In this document: piece after piece, positions 1 through 6,302 of the stretch | Layout of the letters: each line of letters begins with the position of its first letter | How positions within the stretch are numbered: position 1 is the stretch's first letter | Notes under the pieces: generated by a model | The model's input: only the letters and a program-made list of their open reading frames with translations | Database searches by the model: none | Told to the model about the DNA's origin: nothing | Position numbers and translations under genes: made by a program | Assembly (NCBI GenBank): GCA_031266495.1 | Contig: JAISAX010000509.1 | Coordinates: 1-6,364 of the forward strand | DNA length: 6,364 bases | Direction: 5' to 3' | From: Opitutaceae bacterium | GTDB taxonomy: Bacteria > Verrucomicrobiota > Verrucomicrobiae > Opitutales > Opitutaceae

Positions 1-2
1 GG

Positions 3-1796
3 AACGACCTCGCCGCCGCCTACCGCGCCACCGCCGACGAACGCTACGCCCGCGCCTGGGTCGCCCAGTTCCGCTCCTTCGCCGAACAATGCCCGCCCCC
101 CCCGGCCCTCCGCGCCGACAACACCATCGGCTCCACCTGGCGCACCATCGAGTGCGGTATCCGCTCCATGTGGACATGGCCCGTCGCCTTCCACACCTTC
201 CTCCGCAGCCCCACCGTCACCGACGACGACCTCCTCGCCTGGCTCCACTGCTCCCTGGACCACGCCCGCTACCTCGCCCAAAACCCCTCGTCCGCATCCA
301 ACTGGCTCACCATGGAAATGAGCGGCCTCTACGCCATCGCCGCCGCCTTCCCCGAATTCACCGGCGCCCCCGCCTGGCGTCGTACCGCCATCGATACACA
401 ATACGAACAACTCGCCGCGCAATTCCTGCCCGACGGCGCCCAGTTCGAACTCTCCACCAGCTACCACAACGTCGCCCGCGACAACATCACCGGCATCTTC
501 AGCCTCGCGCAAGCCCTCGGCCTCGACGCCGAATTCCCCCCCGGCTACCTCGCCCGCGTCCGGCGCGCCTACGACTTCAACCTCCACCTCATGGCCCCGG
601 ACCGGCGCCTCCCCCGGCTCAACGACTCCGACACCGTCCACGTCCCCGGCACCCTCCGCCAGGCGCTCTCCTTTTTCCCCGACCGCTCCGATTACCGCTG
701 GATCGTCACCGACGGACGCCAAGGCACGCCCCCCGCCACCACGTCTCACCTCTTTGAATACGCCGGCTACGCCATCATGCGCACCGGCTGGCAACCCGAC
801 GCCACCTACGCCCTCTTCGACGCCGGCCCCCTTGGCGCCGCCCACCAGCACCAGGACAAGCTCAACCTCCTCCTCTGGTCCCACGGACGCGAACTCCTCT
901 TCGACAGCGGCGGCGGCTCCTACGAACGCAGCAAATGGCGTGAGTACGGAATCGATACACACTCCCACAACACCATCCTCGTTGACGGCAAACCCCAGCG
1001 CCGCGATCCCCGCGACCTCGCCGCCAACGTCGCCACCGCCCCCCTCGACCTGCACTGGAAAACCACCCCCGCCCGCGACTACGCCGCCGACGTTTACAAC
1101 GAAGGCTACGGCGACCTCCACACCCGCCCCGCCACCCACACCCGCCGCGTCCTCTTCCTCAAGCCCGACATCCTTGTCGTGGCCGACACCATCGTCCCCA
1201 ACGACAAAACCCCGCACACCGCCCAGGCCCGCTGGCACCTGCGCACCCCCGCCACCCGCCACGACCCGGCCACCGGCCAGGCGATCACCACCGACGCCGG
1301 CCTGCCCAACCTCGCCATCATCCCCCTGTCCACCGACAACCTTGAAACCGCCGCCATCTCCGCGCAGACCGAACCCGAAATCCTCGGCTGGGACGTGCGC
1401 AAGGACACCATCCCCCAATGCGTCCCCGCCACCACCGTCCTGCACACCCGTCGCGCCATCGCCGGCCCGCAACACTTCCTCACCCTCCTCCTCGCGCTCC
1501 CCGCCACCGCCGACCCCGCGCGCAACCCGCTCGCCGCCCCCCCTCCCCTCCCCCCCCCACACCACCCACCCAGGCCGCCACCTCGCGTGCGCTCCGCGTG
1601 CTCCTCGCGGACGGACGCCACCTCCTCATCGACCCCGGCCTCACCCCCGCCGCCGTCCTTGCCGTATCTACACTTCAATGACACCGAAGGCGGAAAAATC
1701 AAGAATCAAGAATCAAGAAAACGAACCCATGCCCATGAACCCCGCATGACAATTCACCAACCCACCATCCAACCCACCATCCAACCCGCAACCTGA
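3..1796 (+). CDS. Heparinase II/III family polysaccharide lyase, 5' partial, frameshifted C-terminus
   Basis: Probably a secreted or periplasmic lyase that cleaves uronic-acid-containing polysaccharide by beta-elimination; the substrate cannot be told. The reading frame is open from base 3, so the N-terminus lies outside the window. The ATG at 168 is internal: the codons before it read as ordinary protein (for example STWRTIECGIRS). The alpha-helical toroid part includes NWLTMEMSGLYAIAAAFPE, then PDGAQFELSTSYHNVARDN with Tyr at 462 and His at 465. The beta-sandwich part starts near 750 (HLFEYAGYAIMRTGW) and carries AHQHQDKLN (843-869) and HSHNTILVDG (around 960-989). The His, Tyr and Asn residues in these motifs are of the kind used for catalysis in this superfamily. 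After about 1540 the frame becomes low-complexity Pro/His/Ser and then runs through intergenic repeats to a stop at 1794-1796. A family-like tail exists in another frame ending at 1681. The family assignment is confident; the printed C-terminus is not. Confidence 0.85.
   Translation, partial: NDLAAAYRATADERYARAWVAQFRSFAEQCPPPPALRADNTIGSTWRTIECGIRSMWTWPVAFHTFLRSPTVTDDDLLAWLHCSLDHARYLAQNPSSASNWLTMEMSGLYAIAAAFPEFTGAPAWRRTAIDTQYEQLAAQFLPDGAQFELSTSYHNVARDNITGIFSLAQALGLDAEFPPGYLARVRRAYDFNLHLMAPDRRLPRLNDSDTVHVPGTLRQALSFFPDRSDYRWIVTDGRQGTPPATTSHLFEYAGYAIMRTGWQPDATYALFDAGPLGAAHQHQDKLNLLLWSHGRELLFDSGGGSYERSKWREYGIDTHSHNTILVDGKPQRRDPRDLAANVATAPLDLHWKTTPARDYAADVYNEGYGDLHTRPATHTRRVLFLKPDILVVADTIVPNDKTPHTAQARWHLRTPATRHDPATGQAITTDAGLPNLAIIPLSTDNLETAAISAQTEPEILGWDVRKDTIPQCVPATTVLHTRRAIAGPQHFLTLLLALPATADPARNPLAAPPPLPPPHHPPRPPPRVRSACSSRTDATSSSTPASPPPPSLPYLHFNDTEGGKIKNQESRKRTHAHEPRMTIHQPTIQPTIQPAT
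1537..1681 (+). other. Apparent frameshift in poly-C region; displaced true C-terminus of the heparinase
   Basis: The lyase frame degrades in a C-rich stretch with C runs at 1537-1543 (7) and 1550-1558 (9). From about 1571 a different frame (codons starting at positions equal to 2 mod 3) reads QAATSRALRVLLADG then RHLLIDPGLTPAAVLAV, and stops with TGA at 1679-1681. This tail looks like a real beta-strand C-terminus, unlike the Pro/Ser-rich product of the continuing frame. Joining the two needs a net loss of one base or gain of two bases within the C runs. It may be a sequencing or assembly error, a true inactivating mutation, or slippage-prone DNA. Translation on the joined frame would give a normal end 123 bases before the next gene. 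Confidence 0.75.
1697..1717 (+). repeat. Three tandem AATCAAG heptamers
   Basis: AATCAAG occurs three times head to tail at 1697-1703, 1704-1710 and 1711-1717, just after the probable natural stop of the heparinase gene. It shares a 7-base period and a GAATC core with the larger arrays at 5451-5485 and 5600-5648. Confidence 0.85.
1758..1793 (+). repeat. 12-base tandem repeat upstream of the PEP-CTERM gene
   Basis: CAACCCACCATC is present at 1758-1769 and 1770-1781, followed by a degenerate third copy at 1782-1793 that begins CAACCC. It lies directly upstream of the ATG at 1805, in the position of a 5' leader. No purine-rich Shine-Dalgarno sequence is visible there. Confidence 0.8.
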
Positions 1797-1804
1797 CCAC
1801 CACA

Positions 1805-3775
1805 ATGAAAACCAGAATCGTATCCAGAATCCGGATAATCGCCGCGCCCGCCCTTGCGCTCGCCGCCGCGCTTGCCGCCACACCCGCGCTCCCCGCGCAG
1901 GCAATCAACTACGGCCAGCCGCTCCTCCTCTGGACCGGCAACGCCGGCTGGACCGGCCCCTTCGGCATTTTACTCGGCGGCGTCACGCAGGACCGCACCA
2001 TCACCCTGCGCAGCGCCAACCTGGGCATGCGTTACCTCTGGTTCGACGAAAACGTCACCGCCCTCAACCAGATCAACATCTGGCGCAACGGCGTCACTGT
2101 TTACGGCGACATCACGCTCGGAACAACCGGCGGCACTGGCGGCGCCAACAAAATCTTCATCAGCAACTATGAACTCGGCGGCACCGGCGCCACCACCTCC
2201 AACATCTTCAACATGGGCGACAACCCCGCCACACCGGGGAAGAACAAAAGCTATATCTACCTCAATGCCGGAGGCATTCTCCAGTTTGGCGGGAAAGTTG
2301 AAAACAGCGGCAACAACGCATCCGGCTTCCAGTACGGCGACGTCGTACTCAACGGCGGCGCCCTCAACATCGAAAACGCGGTCAAGGCCGGGACCGACAA
2401 CTCCGTCGTGTACCGGCTGGGAGCCGGCGCCGGACTCACCATCAACTCCGGCGCGCTCACCTTTACGAATACATCCTCCCATGCCGATGCCGGCAACGGC
2501 TACCTCGGCGACATCCGCTTCATGATAGACGGCAACCTCGTCATGAATACCGGCGGCCACATCGCGAACACCGGCAACGTCACGCGCTCCATCTGGCTTT
2601 ACGGCGCGGAAAACCGCATCAACGGCGGCACGCTCGACTCCCGTATCGACTTTTACCTGCTCCGGACCGGCGACTCCTCCCTCATCAGTTCCACGAAACT
2701 CAACGGCATCGGCTTCCGCGTATCCGGAAACGCCACGGGCACCATCGGCTCCGGCGTATCCGGCAAAAACTACACAAACCTCACCTTCCAGCAAACCGCC
2801 TCCGCCGCCGGCAACAGCATCATCGCCAGACTCGCCACCACCCTCGCCCTCGACACCAACCAGGCCCTCCCCTCCTCCGTCGGCGGCCCGAACGTTGACA
2901 CCACCTATGGCATCGACACCAACGCCAACACCCTCGACCTCACCGGCAACACCAACCTCTGGACGCCCAACCGCGCCGGCTCCAGCGGCACCGCCACCTG
3001 GGCGCTGACCGACGGCTCCGGCGCGGCCACCGGCCAAATCATCGCCACCGGCTTCAAGTTCGACAGCGCCAACGTTGCCGTGACCATCGGCGACGGCGTC
3101 ACCCTCGTTGCCAAAGGCGACGCCAGGGCAAACAACCTCGGCTCCGGCGGCGGCGGCGCCATCGCGGCGACCTCCACCTTCGTTTACGACGGAGGCAACG
3201 GCAAAAGCGCCACCCTCGCCAGCAACCTCGCTCTCGGGAAACTCCGCGTCCGGAGCGGCTCCCTCGCCGCCGCCTCCGCCCTCACCGCCGCGGGCAACCT
3301 GCACGTGGATGCCGACGCCACCTTCGCCACTGCCACCAACACCGTCACAGCCAACGGCGGCGTGACGCTCGACATCGCCAGCGCCACCACCTGGGGACGC
3401 ATCACCGGCGCCACCACCCTCACCACCACAACAAACACCCTGGCCCTGGAATTCAACCTCCTTGCCCCCGACGTCATGACGGACGGCAACACCTGGACAC
3501 TCCTCGACGGCGGACTCTCCACCCAGACCCGGCCCATCACCGTGACCATTACAGGAACCTGCGTCCTGTCGCTTGTTCGCGACGCCACCGGTATCTGGAC
3601 AGCTCTTACCGACGACGACGCGCTCCGTATCAGTTTTACGGAGACGACAGGCATGCTCAGCATAAGTTCCGCGGCTGCCGTCCCGGAGCCGGGCCATGCC
3701 GTCATCCTGTTTGGCGGGATGGCGGGCATGTTGTTTCTGTGCATGGCGGCCATCCGTCGCCGTCCCCGCGCGTAG
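1805..3775 (+). CDS. Secreted beta-rich PEP-CTERM sorting domain protein
   Basis: A 656-residue exported protein of unknown specific role, probably anchored to or displayed at the cell surface after processing by an exosortase-type system. Residues 1-33 form a signal peptide: basic start MKTRIVSRIRI, an Ala/Leu-rich core and a probable cleavage site after PAQA. The body (about 34-620) is rich in Gly, Thr, Asn and Ala, with short repeating beta-strand-like segments such as GGALNIENAV, GALTFTNTS and GNLVMNTGG. This fits a beta-helix or autotransporter-passenger-like fold. The C-terminus (626-656) has VPEP, a hydrophobic helix of about 18 residues and the basic tail RRRPRA, which is the PEP-CTERM signature. 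No enzymatic motif is seen. The ATG at 1805 is chosen because it directly opens the signal peptide; there is no evident Shine-Dalgarno site. It follows the heparinase gene on the same strand (123 bases from that gene's probable real stop), so co-transcription is possible. The export and sorting calls are strong; the function is unknown. Confidence 0.9.
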   Translation: MKTRIVSRIRIIAAPALALAAALAATPALPAQAINYGQPLLLWTGNAGWTGPFGILLGGVTQDRTITLRSANLGMRYLWFDENVTALNQINIWRNGVTVYGDITLGTTGGTGGANKIFISNYELGGTGATTSNIFNMGDNPATPGKNKSYIYLNAGGILQFGGKVENSGNNASGFQYGDVVLNGGALNIENAVKAGTDNSVVYRLGAGAGLTINSGALTFTNTSSHADAGNGYLGDIRFMIDGNLVMNTGGHIANTGNVTRSIWLYGAENRINGGTLDSRIDFYLLRTGDSSLISSTKLNGIGFRVSGNATGTIGSGVSGKNYTNLTFQQTASAAGNSIIARLATTLALDTNQALPSSVGGPNVDTTYGIDTNANTLDLTGNTNLWTPNRAGSSGTATWALTDGSGAATGQIIATGFKFDSANVAVTIGDGVTLVAKGDARANNLGSGGGGAIAATSTFVYDGGNGKSATLASNLALGKLRVRSGSLAAASALTAAGNLHVDADATFATATNTVTANGGVTLDIASATTWGRITGATTLTTTTNTLALEFNLLAPDVMTDGNTWTLLDGGLSTQTRPITVTITGTCVLSLVRDATGIWTALTDDDALRISFTETTGMLSISSAAAVPEPGHAVILFGGMAGMLFLCMAAIRRRPRA

Positions 3776-3790
3776 TGTAATGTAATTGTA

Positions 3791-3829
3791 GTGGCGCGGG
3801 CGTCCCGCCCGCCGACGGCGAAGCCGCCG
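3791..3829. repeat. GC-rich hairpin pair after the PEP-CTERM gene (REP-like)
   Basis: Sixteen bases after the PEP-CTERM stop, GCGGGCG (3796-3802) pairs with CGCCCGC (3806-3812) around a 3-base loop. A smaller hairpin follows: CGGCG (3816-3820) with CGCCG (3825-3829). The segment 3791-3812 recurs with one mismatch at 5529-5550 between tsaB and alr, so it is a dispersed repeat rather than a one-off terminator. No T-tract follows, so intrinsic termination is not demonstrated, although a 3'-end-stabilising role is plausible. Confidence 0.7.
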
Positions 3830-3838
3830 GACCGGCGT

Positions 3839-4028
3839 GGCACGGGCTTCCAGCCCGTGGACGGCGCGCAGCGCCGCCCCCTCGTGCTCCTCCTCCTCCT
3901 CCTCCTCGGTCTCATTCTCTTTCTCGTCTCCTTTTGGAGCAGGACAGGAGGACGAGCAGGAGAAAGAGAAAGAGAAAGAGTACGAAAGGGCGGCACTTCG
4001 TGCCGTCCACGGGCAAGATGCCCGTGCC
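3839..4028. repeat. 190-base gapless imperfect inverted repeat with nested hairpins
   Basis: Position p faces position 7867-p across the whole element, with CTCC/TTTT/GGAG at the exact centre (3928-3939). The outer 51 bases of each arm (3839-3889 and 3978-4028) match at 42 of 51 positions without gaps. The inner arms are pyrimidine-rich on the left, with seven CTC triplets at 3887-3907, and purine-rich on the right, with three GAGAAA hexamers at 3960-3977. Each outer arm also folds alone into two hairpins with 3-base loops: 3841-3859 and 3862-3876 on the left, 3991-4005 and 4008-4026 on the right. It sits between converging genes, so both transcripts could contain it. No transposase is visible. 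It may be a BIME/REP-like or MITE-like element. Confidence 0.85.
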
Positions 4029-4123
4029 TGCCCGCCGCCCCTTTCCGTACCGACGACTTCCCGCTCACAACTCAAAAACGCGGCAATACGCAGCGGCGCA
4101 AATAACTGATGTTACGCAGGCGG

Positions 4124-4161
4124 GATCCGTCGCGGCGGCATTCCTGCCTCTGCGACGGATC
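4124..4161 (-). terminator. Long hairpin downstream of alr, possible 3'-end structure
   Basis: GATCCGTCGC (4124-4133) pairs perfectly with GCGACGGATC (4152-4161). The helix continues inward in register, with one G-T and one mismatch, to GGCA/TGCC around a TTCC loop (4141-4144). It lies about 60 bases beyond the alr stop. No T-tract follows on either strand, so it could be a factor-dependent or stability element rather than a classical intrinsic terminator. In the rest of this spacer, 4029-4123 and 4162-4223, I see no gene or clear signal. Confidence 0.4.
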
Positions 4162-4223
4162 GGATCGACAATAAAGCGTCGCCGGGCTGATCGGCAGAGG
4201 GGCGAGGGGCGCTTCGCGTAACG

Positions 4224-5435
4224 CTACACCCCGAGTTGCGTGCGGTAGATACGGGCCACGCGCTTGGTCACCGAACAGAGCGTTTCCCACGGGATCGTCC
4301 CGGCCCAACGACTGAATTCGGCAAGGGCGATCTCCGCACCATTCTGCCGTCCCACCAGCACCGCCTCCTCGCCGGCGGTCACGCCGGCAGTCACGCCCGC
4401 GGGCAGGTCGGCGGTCTCGCCTGTGGTCACGCCAGCGGGCAGGTCGGCGGGCAGGTCGGTCACGTCGATGATCGTCTGGTCCATCGTCACCCGTCCGAGC
4501 ACCGGACAGCGGCGGCCTCGCACGAGCACGCAGGCGCGGTTGCTGGCGTGGCGCGGGATGCCGTCTCCGTAACCGCCCGTCAGGATCGCTACCCGCGAAT
4601 CGCGCTTCAGCGTGTATGTGCGTCCGTAACTGATGTCGGTGCCGGCGGGCAGTTCCTTGACCAGCCCGATCCGTGTCCGAAAACTGAATACGGGTTCCGT
4701 CCGCACCTGCGAGAGGAGCGAGCCGGGATGCGGCAATACGCCAAATTGCAGCAGGCCCACGCGCACCGCGTTGAATGGCCCCGCGACTTCGAGTGTCTCT
4801 AGTCCCGCGCTGTTGTCCGCATGCACGAATACGGTGGCCGGATCGAGTCCTCGGCAGCGCGCCAGCGCGGCCAGAAAACGCCTCCTCTGCTCCGCCGTGA
4901 AGGCGGCGTCCTCGTCGGGCGCGGAAAAGTGGGTGAACACGCCTTCCAGCCGCAGGCCGGGCGCCGCCTTGATGTTTTCGTAAACGCGCTCCGCGTGTTC
5001 ATGCCACGCGCCGAGGCGGCCCATGCCGGTGTCGATCTTGAGGTGGACGGCGACCGGCTTGCCGGCGGTGTGCGCGGCGGCGTCGAGACGCGCCACTTCG
5101 TCTTCCGACGAAACCGTCACGGCGACGTTGTACTCCGCCACGTGGCGATCTTCGGCGGGCAGGAGCGCGCCGAGCACGAGCACCGGCCAGTCGGGTCCGA
5201 TCTCGCGCAACGCGGCGGCTTCGGCGAGGCTGGCCACGGCAAACAGATCCGCCCCGGCGTGCATGAGCCGGGCGGCCGTCTGCGGCAGGCCATGCCCGTA
5301 CGCGTCGGCCTTGACTACGGCAACGTAACGGATGTGCGGCGGCAGCGAGGCTCGGATGAGATGGAGATTGCATTCGAGGGCCGCGAGATCGATCTCGGCC
5401 CAGCAACGCAGCGGTAGGGATGATGTCGGTGCCAT
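4224..5435 (-). CDS. alr: Alanine racemase (PLP-dependent)
   Basis: Cytosolic enzyme interconverting L- and D-alanine, which supplies D-Ala for peptidoglycan. The product is 403 residues from the ATG at 5433-5435. The PLP-lysine motif is VVKADAYGHG with Lys42. IDTGMGRLG carries Arg140; HADNSAG is at 205-211; RVGLLQFG has Arg225, which matches the Arg that contacts the PLP ring nitrogen. The second catalytic base is Tyr270 in SYGRTY, followed by GGYGDGIPR and the VTMDQ loop (317-321). All expected catalytic residues are present. An upstream in-frame ATG at 5603 would add 56 residues, but that extension translates the GAATC repeat (SRIGNRESKNKN) and is rejected. No Shine-Dalgarno sequence is evident before 5435. 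An odd feature is a repetitive insertion of about 20 residues at 328-355 (ADLPAGVT-type units) between the MDQ loop and the final beta-strands. The gene lies downstream of tsaB on the same strand, 210 bases away. Confidence 0.95.
   Translation of the reverse strand: MAPTSSLPLRCWAEIDLAALECNLHLIRASLPPHIRYVAVVKADAYGHGLPQTAARLMHAGADLFAVASLAEAAALREIGPDWPVLVLGALLPAEDRHVAEYNVAVTVSSEDEVARLDAAAHTAGKPVAVHLKIDTGMGRLGAWHEHAERVYENIKAAPGLRLEGVFTHFSAPDEDAAFTAEQRRRFLAALARCRGLDPATVFVHADNSAGLETLEVAGPFNAVRVGLLQFGVLPHPGSLLSQVRTEPVFSFRTRIGLVKELPAGTDISYGRTYTLKRDSRVAILTGGYGDGIPRHASNRACVLVRGRRCPVLGRVTMDQTIIDVTDLPADLPAGVTTGETADLPAGVTAGVTAGEEAVLVGRQNGAEIALAEFSRWAGTIPWETLCSVTKRVARIYRTQLGV
4390..4450 (-). repeat. In-frame internal duplication in alr
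   Basis: A 25-base unit beginning GTCACGCC (plus strand) occurs at 4390-4414 and again at 4426-4450 with a single mismatch, offset by 36 bases (12 codons). Partial copies flank it: GTCACGCC-like units near 4378-4397 and GCGGGCAGGTCGG near 4448-4460. The translation is a run of DLPAGVTxG units. Being in frame and in a surface-loop position, it probably does not disturb the fold. Confidence 0.85.
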
Positions 5436-5441
5436 GGGATT

Positions 5442-5650
5442 CTTGTTTTTCGATTCTCGATTCCCGATTCTCGATTTTCGATCGGGTGCTGCCGAGCCGA
5501 TTTTACGGATGACGTTACGCGGAGCGTCGTGGCGCGGGCGTCTCGCCCGCGCCTGCGGGACGAACTGGCGTTGGTTTGGCATCCGGAGCGGCAGCTCCTT
5601 CAATCGGGAACCAGGAATCGGAAATCGGGAATCGGGAATCGAAAATCAAG
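5442..5650. repeat. Inverted heptamer-array element between tsaB and alr
   Basis: The left end (5442-5480) and the reverse complement of the right end (5612-5650) match at 32 of 39 positions. Both are made of 7-base units: CGATTCT/CGATTCC/CGATTTT from 5451 to 5485, and GGAATCG/GAAATCG/AAAATCA from about 5600 to 5648. Near the middle is a perfect 10-base stem, GGCGCGGGCG (5531-5540) with CGCCCGCGCC (5544-5553), around a 3-base loop. A smaller hairpin GGAGC/GCTCC is at 5585-5598. The right end overlaps the tsaB stop codon (5646-5648) and the left end reaches to within 7 bases of the alr start codon. No ORF with protein-like character is seen inside. It may be a non-autonomous mobile or REP-type element. 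Confidence 0.75.
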
Positions 5651-6302
5651 GCGCCTGGTGGACTTTCGGGGTCCAGAGGGCGTAGGCGGGCACGTCGTAT
5701 AAAAACGCTTCCGGTTCCTCTGTTTCGCGAAAGAAAGGTTTGTCTGCGGTGGCGTCCAGGGCAGCGGGCAGATCGTAGGGCACGCGTTCGGCGCCCGCGG
5801 GGAGCGGCGTCCAGTGACGAAACCCCTCGGGCAATGCCGGCGTTGCGGCCAGCGCCGCGAGTCCGGTCGAGGGTACCCGCGCCAGTGCCTGACCGGCCCG
5901 CGCCACATGCCAGCTGTCGCGCCGCGCATCGACGATCAACGCGAGTTCCGGACGGGCGAGCGCCGTCGCCACCACCTCCAGGCCGCGAAAGGCGAAACAC
6001 GGGGCGGGTTTGACCACCCGCCAGGTCCGGATCGCCGCCGCCGCCGTGCGGATGCCGAGCACGGAGCCGGGTCCCTCGCCAAAGGCAAAGGCGCGCACGT
6101 CGCCGATGCCGATGCCCGCCCGCGCCAGCGCCCGCTCCGTGGCGCGAAACACTCCGGAGCCTGCTTCCTCTTCTCTCCGTTCGCGGACTGGCTCCGTACC
6201 GCTGGCGGCCCGCCGCCACACCGTCACATGGATGACCGACGAGGCGCTGTCGATGAGCAGCAGGGGGGCATGGGTGGCGAGTAGCTGGCGCAAGGTTGGC
6301 AT
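5646..6302 (-). CDS. tsaB: TsaB-like tRNA threonylcarbamoyladenosine (t6A37) biosynthesis protein
   Basis: 218 residues, close to the usual size of TsaB/YeaZ. Members of this ASKHA-fold family partner TsaD and, with TsaE, help transfer threonylcarbamoyl to A37 of ANN-decoding tRNAs in the cytosol. The N-terminal strand is LLLIDSASSVIHVTVW (14-29), the counterpart of the usual IDTS motif. The diagnostic segment is FGEGPGSVLGIRTA (74-87), matching the family's GPGSFTGLR pattern, followed by a helix. VDARRDSWHV (124-133) matches the conserved DARR strand. The C-terminal third (about 150-218) is poorly conserved, as is normal. The start at 6300-6302 is the first Met before the conserved strand; no Shine-Dalgarno site is clear. 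The stop codon lies within the edge of the GAATC repeat element. The neighbouring alr supports the call, because alr, tsaE and tsaB are often clustered in bacteria. A divergent TsaB paralogue remains possible. Confidence 0.8.
   Translation of the reverse strand: MPTLRQLLATHAPLLLIDSASSVIHVTVWRRAASGTEPVRERREEEAGSGVFRATERALARAGIGIGDVRAFAFGEGPGSVLGIRTAAAAIRTWRVVKPAPCFAFRGLEVVATALARPELALIVDARRDSWHVARAGQALARVPSTGLAALAATPALPEGFRHWTPLPAGAERVPYDLPAALDATADKPFFRETEEPEAFLYDVPAYALWTPKVHQAP

Noticed and set aside
754..1749. 331-codon plus-strand frame rich in Pro, Ser and Thr
   Set aside because: It is an out-of-frame shadow of the heparinase gene with extreme Pro/Ser/Thr bias. The heparinase motifs lie in the other frame across the same bases.
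1745..1772. Possible sigma-70 promoter before the PEP-CTERM gene (ATGACA at 1745-1750)
   Set aside because: No TATAAT-like hexamer lies at suitable spacing; the downstream bases are the 12-base tandem repeat.
1970..4075. 701-codon minus-strand open frame opposite the PEP-CTERM gene
   Set aside because: It is longer than the sense gene, but its product is a low-complexity Gly/Ala/Val/Glu string with no domain, and it runs through the inverted repeat. The sense frame has a signal peptide and a PEP-CTERM motif. Strong C bias at third codon positions explains the missing antisense stops.
3837..4109. Short plus-strand frames across the 190-base inverted repeat, rich in Ser then Glu/Lys
   Set aside because: Their sequence is only the translation of the CTC and GAGAAA simple repeats and hairpins. 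There is no start context and no domain.
5500..5528. Possible alr promoter with a TAAAAT -10 on the minus strand (5500-5505)
   Set aside because: The hexamer fits, but nothing resembling TTGACA lies 16-18 bases upstream, and the site is inside a repeat element.
5436..5603. 56-residue N-terminal extension of alanine racemase
   Set aside because: It encodes repeat-derived sequence (SRIGNRES) and has no counterpart in the family, whose fold begins close to CWAEIDLAAL.
5451..5648. Heptamer arrays considered as a CRISPR array
   Set aside because: The units are 7 bases and contiguous, with no unique spacers of constant length and no cas genes.
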